NCBI GenBank assembly: GCA_023253295.1
Contig: JALRGZ010000192.1
Location: 1 to 12,482, forward strand
DNA length: 12,482 bases
Direction of reading: 5' to 3'
From: Flavobacterium sp.
Lineage (GTDB): Bacteria > Bacteroidota > Bacteroidia > Flavobacteriales > Flavobacteriaceae
In this document: positions 1 through 6,771 of the stretch, in pieces
Numbering within the stretch: the first letter of the stretch is position 1
Layout: each line of letters starts with the position of its first letter
Position numbers and translations under genes: made by a program
Notes under the pieces: generated by a model
Told to the model about the DNA's origin: nothing
Database searches by the model: none
Seen by the model: the letters and a program-made list of their open reading frames with translations, nothing else

Positions 1-142
1 TATCATACAGCAAGGTAAACTAATATTAGATCCTGAACAATTGGAGTGTACTTGGGACAATCAACCATTGCCCGACAAATTAACCACCACTGAGTTTCAA
101 ATAGTATATGAATTAGCAAAAAGACCAGGGGTTATTACTTAG
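1..142 (+). pseudogene. 3' remnant of an OmpR-family response regulator, cut off within the DNA-binding domain
   Basis: The reading frame is open from base 2 to a TAG at 140-142 and gives 46 residues; the gene begins outside the window. The pattern GKLILDPEQLECTW, then LTTTEF and ELAKRPGVIT, matches the first half of the OmpR/PhoB winged-helix effector domain: the beta-strand platform, the LT-x-TEF start of helix 1, and the LA-x-RPGV segment. The spacing and the CTW and RPGV motifs resemble ChvI-type regulators most. Family members continue for roughly 45 more residues with the recognition helix and the C-terminal wing hairpin. Here translation stops immediately, and the other two frames downstream do not restore them. 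As it stands the protein could not bind DNA normally, so I infer a truncated gene. A shortened but functional protein, or a sequence error near 140, cannot be excluded. The intact receiver domain, if any, lies outside the window. Confidence 0.55.
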
Positions 143-151
143 GTTTAAGAT

Positions 152-172
152 TCACTCCTAACTCTTAACTTC
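152..172. repeat. Degenerate heptanucleotide repeat, three copies
   Basis: Three adjacent 7-base units, TCACTCC, TAACTCT and TAACTTC, share the pattern TmACTyy. They sit between the truncated regulator and the end of mazG. Read on the minus strand they are variants of rAGTTA. The copy number is small and the match is imperfect, so this is a modest call; its position next to a broken gene is what gives it weight. Confidence 0.4.
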
Positions 173-174
173 TA

Positions 175-267
175 AAGCCACTTCGCCTCCTCCTAAAATT
201 GGAATATGTGAAAATCAAAGATTTTCAATTCCTGTTATTTTGGAAGCCGCTTCGCTTCCTCCCAAAA
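175..267. repeat. Imperfect direct repeat of the mazG 3' end (175-198 and 244-267)
   Basis: Bases 175-198 and 244-267 agree at 21 of 24 positions, and all three differences are transitions. The offset is 69 bases. The right copy encodes the last residues of MazG (WEEAKRLPK, minus strand). The left copy lies beyond the mazG stop; in the matching phase it reads F-stop-EEAKWL, so it is a decayed copy and no longer coding. The hairpin at 201-232 lies between the two copies. The simplest reading is an old local duplication of the gene end. Confidence 0.5.
201..232 (-). terminator. Hairpin just after mazG, candidate terminator
   Basis: TGAAAATC (209-216) pairs with GATTTTCA (220-227) around a 3-base loop. 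GGAAT (201-205) and ATTCC (228-232) extend the stem across a 3-base bulge. The hairpin begins two bases after the mazG stop codon in the direction of transcription. The following minus-strand T-run is short (AATTTTA), so the call is moderate. Confidence 0.5.
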
Positions 268-1014
268 AACATCCATTTCAGCGAGAGTCATATCCATTAG
301 GGATTTGCCTAATTCATTGGCTTTGCTTTCTAAATATTGGAATCTTTTGATGAACTTTTTATTGGTACGTTCTAAAGCATCTTCCGGATTAACTTTCAGG
401 AAACGGGCATAATTAATCATTGAAAATAAAACATCGCCAAATTCGGCTTCTATTTTATCCTGATTTCCTGATTGAACTTCGACTTGCAATTCTTCTAATT
501 CTTCTTGCACCTTATCCCAAACCTGATGCGATTCTTCCCAATCAAAGCCTACTCCTTTTACCTTATCCTGAATTCGACTGGCTTTGACTAGGGCAGGCAA
601 ACTTCTTGGCACCCCTTCTAGTACGGATTTTTTTCCTTCTTTAAGTTTGAGTTTTTCCCAATTTTGCTTTACTTCTTCCTCGTCTTTTACCTCAACATCT
701 CCATAAATATGCGGATGACGATGAATGAGTTTTTCACAAATATCATTACAAACATCAGCAATATCAAAATCTTGGGTTTCACTACCTATTTTGGCATAAA
801 ATACAATATGCAACAACAAATCACCCAACTCTTTTTTAACTTCAACCAAATTATTATCCAGGATAGCATCACCTAATTCGTAGGTTTCTTCAATTGTTAA
901 ATGACGTAAACTTTGCAAAGTTTGCTTTTTATCCCAAGGACATTTTTCACGCAAATCGTCCATGATATCTAATAATCTCTCAAAAGCCTGTAGTTGTGTT
1001 TGTCTTGCGTTCAT
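235..1014 (-). CDS. mazG: Nucleoside triphosphate pyrophosphohydrolase MazG
   Basis: This 259-residue protein has the full two-domain MazG layout. The family hydrolyses (d)NTPs to NMP and pyrophosphate in the cytoplasm and is linked to clearing aberrant nucleotides and to modulating ppGpp. The N-terminal domain starts with a CPWD segment at 25-28 and carries the metal-binding EExxE (E42, E43, E46) plus ExxD (E62, D65). The C-terminal domain repeats the arrangement with E171, E172, E175 and E191, D194. Both Mg-binding sets are intact, and the length fits the long E. coli-type form. The ATG start is preceded by no strong ribosome binding site, which is normal for this phylum. It lies downstream of the DUF5606 gene in the same direction but is separated from it by a hairpin terminator, so it may depend on readthrough or on an unrecognised promoter. 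Confidence 0.95.
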   Translation of the reverse strand: MNARQTQLQAFERLLDIMDDLREKCPWDKKQTLQSLRHLTIEETYELGDAILDNNLVEVKKELGDLLLHIVFYAKIGSETQDFDIADVCNDICEKLIHRHPHIYGDVEVKDEEEVKQNWEKLKLKEGKKSVLEGVPRSLPALVKASRIQDKVKGVGFDWEESHQVWDKVQEELEELQVEVQSGNQDKIEAEFGDVLFSMINYARFLKVNPEDALERTNKKFIKRFQYLESKANELGKSLMDMTLAEMDVFWEEAKRLPK

Positions 1015-1040
1015 TGTAGGAGTTTTGTGTAAAAATAAGA

Positions 1041-1075
1041 AATCCTGTGTTCCAAAAGACTCAGAACACAGGATT
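1041..1075 (-). terminator. Rho-independent terminator between the DUF5606 gene and mazG
   Basis: A perfect 12-base-pair stem, AATCCTGTGTTC (1041-1052) with GAACACAGGATT (1064-1075), encloses an 11-base loop. On the minus strand it is followed by a T-rich run (TTTCTTATTTTTAC). It lies 20 bases past the stop codon of the DUF5606 gene, so it most likely ends the def-DUF5606 transcript. Confidence 0.8.
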
Positions 1076-1095
1076 TTATATCATTTCAAAAGTAA

Positions 1096-1572
1096 TTATT
1101 CTGCTACTTTTTTAGATTTTTTTGGTTTTTCAGCCGGAGCTTCAGCTTCAGTTGTTACTGCTTCAACCACTTCTTCTGCTACTGCTTCAGTTTCTTCAAC
1201 TAAACCTTTAGCTTGTAAAGTGTTGTACCAGTTTACAATTTTCTTAATATCAGAAGCATATACTCTTTCTTCATCATAATTAGGTAAAATTTCTTTAAAG
1301 TAAGCTGCTAAAGTTGCATTATCTTCTTTATGAGAAATCGCAGGACCATTATTTTCTTTTGCAGCGATGTTAGCCATTACTTCTTTCAACGGTTTTTCAC
1401 CTTCGTAAGTGTATACTGAAATTTCAGATAACAAACTCACATTGCTTTTTAAATTTACCGTGATTTTCTTTCCGTCAACTAATGATTCAGCAACAAAACC
1501 AGTACGTGTTTGTACTTTTAAAACATATAAACCTGGTTTCCCTGAAATCGCTAATATTTTTTCTAAATTCAT
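1096..1572 (-). CDS. DUF5606 family protein
   Basis: The 158-residue product matches the DUF5606 family, a small conserved group in Flavobacteriia with no established function. The recognisable N-terminal pattern is MNLEKILAISGKPGLY, followed by a short beta-rich stretch (TGFVAESLVDGKKITV, about 24-39) that resembles a small barrel-like fold. A helical part with a YASDIKKIVNWYNTL segment follows at about 105-119. From about 125 to the end there is a low-complexity tail, first rich in Glu, Ala and Val, then Lys-rich (KPKKSKK), probably disordered. There is no signal peptide or membrane segment, so it should be cytoplasmic. It follows def by 77 bases in the same direction and is closed by a strong terminator, which suggests co-transcription with def. 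The family assignment rests on memory of the N-terminal motif. Confidence 0.85.
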   Translation of the reverse strand: MNLEKILAISGKPGLYVLKVQTRTGFVAESLVDGKKITVNLKSNVSLLSEISVYTYEGEKPLKEVMANIAAKENNGPAISHKEDNATLAAYFKEILPNYDEERVYASDIKKIVNWYNTLQAKGLVEETEAVAEEVVEAVTTEAEAPAEKPKKSKKVAE

Positions 1573-1649
1573 TTTTGATTAATTATTATTAAGAATTGAT
1601 TTTTTTATTATCTGACGATATTCGGTCAAAAACGATACCAAAACAGTTT

Positions 1650-2237
1650 TTATCTCCCTTTTTTACCAAAGAAACGCATTCTGTAATCCTGGAAAGTTTT
1701 TCCTTCCATGATGTTTTTTAACTTTCCTTTGATTAATCGCTTTTTCAAAGATGAAATTTTATCTGTAAACAAAATTCCTTCAATATGATCGTATTCATGT
1801 TGGATTACACGAGCAATCAAACCATCAAAAACTTCCGTTTTCATTACAAAATCCTCTTCACAATATTCGATAGTAACTCTTTCTTTACGATAAACATCTT
1901 CACGAACATCCGGAATACTCAAACAGCCTTCGTTGAAAGCCCATTCTTCACCATCTTCTTTAATGATTTTCGCATTAATAAAAGTACGTTTGAATCCTTT
2001 TAACTCGTTTTGTTCATCGGCTTTTAAATCTTCATCATCACTAAAAGGCGTAGCATCTATAACAAATAAACGTATCGCTATTCCTACTTGTGGTGCTGCA
2101 AGTCCTACCCCAGAAGCATTGTACATGGTCTCGTACATGTTTGCGATAGTTTCTTTTAAGTTAGGATATTCAGGAGTTATATCCTCTCCTACCTTCCTTA
2201 AAACCGGATCACCATATCCTACAATTGGTAAAATCAT
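1650..2237 (-). CDS. def: Peptide deformylase
   Basis: This enzyme removes the formyl group from the N-terminal methionine of nascent proteins in the cytoplasm. All three family motifs are present in the 195-residue product: GVGLAAPQ at 43-50 (motif 1), EGCLS at 103-107 with metal ligand C105 (motif 2), and HEYDH at 147-151, giving ligands H147 and H151 and catalytic E148 (motif 3). The start MILPIVGYGDPVLRK is typical. There is an extra acidic insertion at about 65-78 (DDEDLKADEQNE), in a region where Bacteroidota deformylases often vary. No methionyl-tRNA formyltransferase gene is next to it here, unlike in many bacteria. It is probably co-transcribed with the downstream DUF5606 gene. Confidence 0.97.
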   Translation of the reverse strand: MILPIVGYGDPVLRKVGEDITPEYPNLKETIANMYETMYNASGVGLAAPQVGIAIRLFVIDATPFSDDEDLKADEQNELKGFKRTFINAKIIKEDGEEWAFNEGCLSIPDVREDVYRKERVTIEYCEEDFVMKTEVFDGLIARVIQHEYDHIEGILFTDKISSLKKRLIKGKLKNIMEGKTFQDYRMRFFGKKGR

Positions 2238-2282
2238 TGTTGTTGTATTAAATATTTATCAACCTTTGACAAGGTTTTAATC

Positions 2283-2307
2283 CCTAAATTTAGGATTGCC
2301 AAAAATA
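2283..2307 (-). promoter_or_regulatory. Candidate promoter for def, with a palindrome at the likely transcription start
   Basis: On the minus strand TATTTTTG (2307-2300) fits the Bacteroidota -7 consensus TAnnTTTG. No convincing -33 TTG is seen at 17-23 bases upstream. The perfect 12-base palindrome CCTAAATTTAGG (2283-2294) falls where transcription would start. A second dyad, AACCTT/AAGGTT, lies in the leader at 2261-2276. A regulatory role is inference only. Confidence 0.35.
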
Positions 2308-2409
2308 GTAAATTTTAAACAATGCTTAAAAGGAATAAAGATAAATAGTAGTTAAAAATTTAATTCAAAAACAATCTTAATTTATCTCAATGATAAATCT
2401 CACAATTCA

Positions 2410-2417
2410 TACCTTTG
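2410..2417 (+). promoter_or_regulatory. Candidate -7 element for the FUSC gene
   Basis: TACCTTTG matches TAnnTTTG and lies 19 bases before the ATG at 2437, which implies a very short leader, common in this phylum. There is no TTG at the expected -33 distance, so the call rests on the -7 box alone. Confidence 0.4.
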
Positions 2418-2436
2418 TGCATAATCCAACTATTTT

Positions 2437-4650
2437 ATGATTTCAAGAATTCAGAAATTTGTTTCGAGTACTGAGTTTACTAATGCTTTAAAAGTAACAA
2501 TTGCTGCTGTTTCCCCTGTTTTATTGTTCTCTTATCTAGATAATTTCTCTATTGGCTTCACTATTGCACTAGGTGCTTTCTTTACCTTTCCAAGTGACAT
2601 TCCAAGTAATCTGAAGCATAAAATCAACGGATTATTAGTTACCTCCTTTATCATTGCAGGAGTAAATCTGATTATTAATCTTACTTATCCAATTGCTTGG
2701 TTATTTTACCCTGTATTAGCAACATTAATTTTCTGTATCTCCATGATTATGGTGTACGGACAACGTGCCACAATGGTTTCATTTTCTGCTTTATTAGCAC
2801 TTTCTCTGGCATTCGCCCATCTAAACACTGGTTCGGAAATGCTACGTTATTCAGGACTTTTACTAGCAGGAGGTTTATTTTACACGGTTATATCTATCGC
2901 CTTTTTTTATATAAAACCCAATCGATACGTCGAATTGCAAATGGCCAAATGCATCCGGCTAACTGCAAAATATTTAAAATTACGTGGTGATCTTTGGGAA
3001 CTCAATTCCAACAGAAAATCCATCACCAAAAAGCAATTACATCTTCAGGTAGAACTTAATGTTTTACATGAGAACCTCAGAGAAATATTGATCACTAACC
3101 GAACAAAATCAGGTTCTTCAGGGCAAAACCGAAAAATGCTGCTGAGTTTTATTTCTTTAGTTGAAATTATGGAATTAGCTATTTCTACATCATTCGACCA
3201 TAACAAATTCCATCAGAAATTTGATAGCTATCCTAAAGCTTTAGAAACCTATCAAAACTTAGCTTATTGCTTAGCTAAAAACATGAAAACCTTATCTAAA
3301 AGTATTGAAGAACACAAAGCTTATGAGCCTAAACATAATTTAATTGAAAACTTAAACCAATTTGATTTAGCAATAAATAACTACAAAAAAGACATTCAGA
3401 ACGAATCCTCTTCTGAGGAAGTTTTAATGCTTATTACCATGTTGCATTATGCAGAAAAACAGGTAGAGAAAATCATCATCTTAGAACGTGCCTATTCGGC
3501 TAATATCAATACAAAAGATTTAATAAAAGGGAGAGACAAGGATATTGAAAAGTTTATCAAACCTCAATATTATCCTTTGAGTACTTTTATTGAAAATCTT
3601 AGTTTTAGTTCTACTGTTTTTAGACATTCACTTCGAATTACCATTACCATTTTATTAGGCTACATGATTGGGAAAGTACTTCCGTTAGAAAATGTCTACT
3701 GGATTATACTTACCATTGTGGTGATTATGAAACAAGGTTTTGGAATCACTAATGAACGTACTTATCATCGTATTATAGGAACTTTAGTTGGTGGTGTTAT
3801 TGCCTTTGGATTACTCTTCTGGGTACACGATTCCTATGCTATTAGCACGATGGCTATTATCGCTATGCTTCTCGGTTTTTCATTTAATCCAACGAATTAT
3901 AAAGTTGGCTCGACCTTTATTACTATTTATGTGGTATTAATTTATGGTGTGCTTTCTCCGGACAATGGAAATGTTATTGAGTACCGTATTCTAGATACCA
4001 TTGTAGGTGCAGTTTTATGTTTATTAGCCAACTATTTCTTGTGGCCTTCATGGGAATTTTTAAGCCTACCTTCCTATATTGAAAGTGCTATTGAAGCGAA
4101 TAGAAATTACCTGAAAGAAATTTCGATTATGTACAATAAAAAAGTGGATGTTTCTACTGAATACCGATTGGCCCGAAAACAAGCTTTTATTGAAATAGGA
4201 AATTTAATGGCTTCTTTTCAGCGAATGTTACAGGAACCAAAATCCAAACAGAACAAACTGCCTCAGGTGTATAAATTAACGGTACTCAATCATTCTTTAC
4301 TATCATCACTTGCCTCCTTAGGAACTTATATCCAATCGCACAAGACTACTGAAGCTTCAAAAGCATTCAATGTGGTTGTTGATAAAGTAATCTCTAATTT
4401 AGAAACAGCTATGGATTTATTAGAAAATCCAAATCCTGATGTAGAAACAATTCTATCTAATGAAGATTTAGACCAAAGGCTTACCGAATTAAAAAACATC
4501 AGAGCTAAAGAATTACAACAAATCCAAATGATTGATGAAGAAGCCTATCAAATTAAAATGCAGGAAGCTCAATTGGTTATAGAACAATTAATATGGATGA
4601 CTAGCTTATCCGAAAACATTTTAAAAACTACACAGTTACTTCATTTGTAA
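2437..4650 (+). CDS. FUSC/YccS-type inner-membrane protein
   Basis: The 737-residue product has the duplicated architecture of YccS/YhfK-like proteins in the FUSC (fusaric acid resistance-like) superfamily. A first bundle of about six membrane segments spans roughly residues 18-158. A long soluble, largely helical region follows (about 160-390). A second bundle of about six segments covers roughly 398-537 and includes FRHSLRITITILLGY and the conserved-type stretch RIIGTLVGGVIAFG. A cytoplasmic helical tail runs to the end. GQRATMVSFSALLALSLAF at 108-126 is characteristic of the N-terminal FUSC domain. Relatives are proposed to export aromatic acids or similar compounds, but substrates are known for few of them, so none is assigned here. 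No membrane-fusion or outer-membrane partner gene is adjacent. The gene stands alone on the plus strand, divergent from def and convergent with mqo. Confidence 0.88.
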   Translation: MISRIQKFVSSTEFTNALKVTIAAVSPVLLFSYLDNFSIGFTIALGAFFTFPSDIPSNLKHKINGLLVTSFIIAGVNLIINLTYPIAWLFYPVLATLIFCISMIMVYGQRATMVSFSALLALSLAFAHLNTGSEMLRYSGLLLAGGLFYTVISIAFFYIKPNRYVELQMAKCIRLTAKYLKLRGDLWELNSNRKSITKKQLHLQVELNVLHENLREILITNRTKSGSSGQNRKMLLSFISLVEIMELAISTSFDHNKFHQKFDSYPKALETYQNLAYCLAKNMKTLSKSIEEHKAYEPKHNLIENLNQFDLAINNYKKDIQNESSSEEVLMLITMLHYAEKQVEKIIILERAYSANINTKDLIKGRDKDIEKFIKPQYYPLSTFIENLSFSSTVFRHSLRITITILLGYMIGKVLPLENVYWIILTIVVIMKQGFGITNERTYHRIIGTLVGGVIAFGLLFWVHDSYAISTMAIIAMLLGFSFNPTNYKVGSTFITIYVVLIYGVLSPDNGNVIEYRILDTIVGAVLCLLANYFLWPSWEFLSLPSYIESAIEANRNYLKEISIMYNKKVDVSTEYRLARKQAFIEIGNLMASFQRMLQEPKSKQNKLPQVYKLTVLNHSLLSSLASLGTYIQSHKTTEASKAFNVVVDKVISNLETAMDLLENPNPDVETILSNEDLDQRLTELKNIRAKELQQIQMIDEEAYQIKMQEAQLVIEQLIWMTSLSENILKTTQLLHL

Positions 4651-4652
4651 AA

Positions 4653-4688
4653 AATGAATCCCAACACTAAAAAATGTTGGGATTCATT
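4653..4688. terminator. Bidirectional terminator between the FUSC gene and mqo
   Basis: AATGAATCCCAACA (4653-4666) pairs perfectly over 14 bases with TGTTGGGATTCATT (4675-4688), with an 8-base A-rich loop. It starts two bases after the FUSC stop codon and lies 23 bases past the mqo stop. T-rich DNA follows on the plus strand and an A-run gives T's on the minus strand, so it can serve both convergent genes. Confidence 0.85.
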
Positions 4689-4711
4689 ATTAATTTTAAT
4701 CAACACTAAGC

Positions 4712-6205
4712 TTATTTTAACTTCAACACAGTTGCAGTATTCTCTCTTACTTCTTTTAACAATTCTGGATTTTCGTTTAATTTTTGACCATATGATGGAA
4801 TCATTTCTTTAAACTTAGCCTGCCATTCAGGAGTTTTCATTTCGTCTTTATAACATCTGCTAATCACATCAATCATAATGGAAACAGCTGTAGAAGCACC
4901 TGGTGAAGCACCTAGCAATACTGATAAAGTTCCATCAGCAGAAGTAATAACCTCTGTTCCAAACTCTAACTTCCCTCCTTCTTTTTCATCTTTCTTAATT
5001 ACCTGAACACGTTGTCCGGCACGCTCTAAAACCCAATCTTTAGATTTAGCTCCCGGAACATATTCTCTCAACGCTTTAATTCTGTCCGCTGGAGATTGAC
5101 GTACTTGCTCAATTAAATATTTAGTCAAAGGAATATTTTTGATACCCGCCATAACCATTGGCACAATATTATCTAATTGAATCGATTTTGGTAAATCAGA
5201 ATATTTTCCGTTTTTCAAGAAACGGGTTGAAAATCCCGCAAATGGCCCAAACAACAATTGCTTTTCACCATTAATCATTCTGGAATCAATATGTGGAACA
5301 GACATAGGAGGAGCACCTACGCTAGCCTTTCCGTATACTTTTGCTTCATGTTGCGCAATTACATCCGGATTAGTACACCTTAACCATTGTCCACTTACTG
5401 GGAAACCACCAAAACCTTTTCCTTCAGGAATATCAGCTTTTTCTAATAATGGCAATGAACCTCCACCTGCTCCAATGAAAACAAATTTAGGATAGGCTTT
5501 TCGAATAGAACCATCTCCTAAATTATTGATTTTGATTCTCCAGGTTTTATCTTCTTTTTGTCTTAGCTTTTTAACTTCGTGGTTGAAATACATATTTACT
5601 CCATCCATTTTTGTTAAATAACCAAACATATTTCTAGTCAATTCACCAAAATTAACATCAGTACCAATAGCCATTGTTGTTCCTGCTACCTTAGCTGTCA
5701 CTTTTCTACCTTCCATTACCAAAGGCATCCACTTTTTCAATTCGGCAAAATCAGTACTGAATTGCATGTCGGCAAAAAGAGGGTTAGCTTGTAACGCTTT
5801 GTAACGCTTAGTTAGATACTCAACGTTTTTATCGCCCCATACAAAACTAATATGTGGAATTCTTTTGATAAAATTTTCAGGAGCAGATACTTTTCCTTGT
5901 TGCACTAGATAAGCCCAAAATTGACGAGATACTTCAAAAGATTCAGCAATACTGATGGCTTTATTAGGATTAATGCTTCCATCAGCTCCTTCAGGAGTAT
6001 AATTCAACTCACAAAATGCCGAGTGCCCGGTTCCTGCATTATTCCATGCATCAGAACTTTCAGCTGCTGCGCTATCTAATCTTTCGTAAATATCAATAGT
6101 TAAATCAGGTTGTAATTCTTTTAGAATTAAGCCTAAAGTGGCACTCATAATTCCAGCTCCAATAAGAACTACATCACAGTGTGAACGTATGGTTGTATCA
6201 GACAT
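4712..6205 (-). CDS. mqo: Malate:quinone oxidoreductase
   Basis: This FAD-dependent peripheral membrane enzyme oxidises malate to oxaloacetate and passes electrons to the quinone pool, linking the citric acid cycle to respiration. The 497-residue length is typical. The N-terminal dinucleotide-binding motif is GAGIMSATLG at 16-25, followed by the family signature DAWNNAGTGHSAFCELNYTPE (residues 52-72). GAPPMSVPHIDSR (about 298-310) and LLGASPGASTAVSIM (about 431-445) are also characteristic. No transmembrane helix or signal peptide is seen, as expected. The gene has its own -7 promoter element 26 bases upstream and a shared terminator downstream. It lies 118 bases downstream of ruvX in the same direction. 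Confidence 0.97.
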   Translation of the reverse strand: MSDTTIRSHCDVVLIGAGIMSATLGLILKELQPDLTIDIYERLDSAAAESSDAWNNAGTGHSAFCELNYTPEGADGSINPNKAISIAESFEVSRQFWAYLVQQGKVSAPENFIKRIPHISFVWGDKNVEYLTKRYKALQANPLFADMQFSTDFAELKKWMPLVMEGRKVTAKVAGTTMAIGTDVNFGELTRNMFGYLTKMDGVNMYFNHEVKKLRQKEDKTWRIKINNLGDGSIRKAYPKFVFIGAGGGSLPLLEKADIPEGKGFGGFPVSGQWLRCTNPDVIAQHEAKVYGKASVGAPPMSVPHIDSRMINGEKQLLFGPFAGFSTRFLKNGKYSDLPKSIQLDNIVPMVMAGIKNIPLTKYLIEQVRQSPADRIKALREYVPGAKSKDWVLERAGQRVQVIKKDEKEGGKLEFGTEVITSADGTLSVLLGASPGASTAVSIMIDVISRCYKDEMKTPEWQAKFKEMIPSYGQKLNENPELLKEVRENTATVLKLK

Positions 6206-6230
6206 AAATAATGTTGTTTTTTATAAAGCG

Positions 6231-6238
6231 CAAAGATA
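6231..6238 (-). promoter_or_regulatory. -7 element of the mqo promoter
   Basis: On the minus strand TATCTTTG is an exact TAnnTTTG match, 26 bases ahead of the mqo start codon. No -33 TTG appears at a 17-23-base spacing. The identical octamer occurs before ruvX. Confidence 0.55.
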
Positions 6239-6323
6239 CTTTAATATTATTGTAATTAAAAGAGTGATTCTGATAGAAAAAGTTACATTTATCACTAAGA
6301 TTAACGACTTTAACAAAGAATTA

Positions 6324-6740
6324 TTAAAACATTTTACGAGAAAGATAATCTTGCAACATAATCGTTGCCGAAATTTCATCAATTAAGGCTTTGTTTTGGC
6401 GTTGCTTTTTCTTCAAACCACTATCAATCATGGTTTGAAAAGCCATTTTAGAAGTAAATCGCTCATCAACACGAAGTACTTTCATATCCGGAAAATGGTT
6501 GGTGAAATGCGTTACAAATCCCTTTATAATTGAAGCACTTTGAGAAGGTTCTCCATTCATTTTTTTTGGTTCACCAATGAGAACTAATTCAACTTTTTCC
6601 TTCGAAAAATAATCCTTCAAAAAATCGATAGCTGTAGCTGATGGAATCGTAGTCAAACCTGAAGCAATAATTTGCAATTCATCGGTAACAGCAATTCCTG
6701 TGCGTTTTTGTCCGTAATCAATAGCTAGAATTCTAGGCAT
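6324..6740 (-). CDS. ruvX: RuvX/YqgF family nuclease (putative Holliday junction resolvase, pre-16S rRNA processing)
   Basis: The 138-residue protein has the RNase H-like fold of the YqgF family. It starts MPRILAIDYGQKRTGIAVTD, with catalytic D8 in the DYG motif. IGEPKKMNGEPS follows at about 55-66, then DERFTS at 92-97 (acidic E93), and D121 in DEISA completes the acidic triad. Members have been described both as Holliday junction resolvases and as the nuclease that matures the 5' end of 16S rRNA; the sequence does not decide between these. It lies 31 bases downstream of the DUF1919 gene but has its own -7 box in that gap. No terminator is visible after it, so some readthrough into mqo is possible. 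Confidence 0.94.
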   Translation of the reverse strand: MPRILAIDYGQKRTGIAVTDELQIIASGLTTIPSATAIDFLKDYFSKEKVELVLIGEPKKMNGEPSQSASIIKGFVTHFTNHFPDMKVLRVDERFTSKMAFQTMIDSGLKKKQRQNKALIDEISATIMLQDYLSRKMF

Positions 6741-6757
6741 AAATCTTAAATATTATA

Positions 6758-6765
6758 CAAAGATA
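6758..6765 (-). promoter_or_regulatory. -7 element of the ruvX promoter
   Basis: On the minus strand TATCTTTG fits TAnnTTTG exactly and sits 17 bases before the ruvX ATG, giving a leader of about ten bases. It falls inside the 31-base gap after the DUF1919 stop codon. That supports independent transcription of ruvX, though no -33 TTG is seen. Confidence 0.5.
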
Positions 6766-6771
6766 ACAGCT

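Noticed and set aside
664..876. Plus-strand open frames opposite mazG, def, mqo, ruvX and the DUF1919 gene
   Set aside because: They are antisense shadows of strongly supported genes and their translations show no family motif.
2697..2990. Second plus-strand frame within the FUSC gene
   Set aside because: It overlaps the first membrane bundle of the FUSC protein in another phase and has no independent support.
6263..6296. AGTGAT/ATCACT inverted repeat downstream of ruvX as a terminator
   Set aside because: The stem is only 6 bases with a 22-base loop and no T-run follows.
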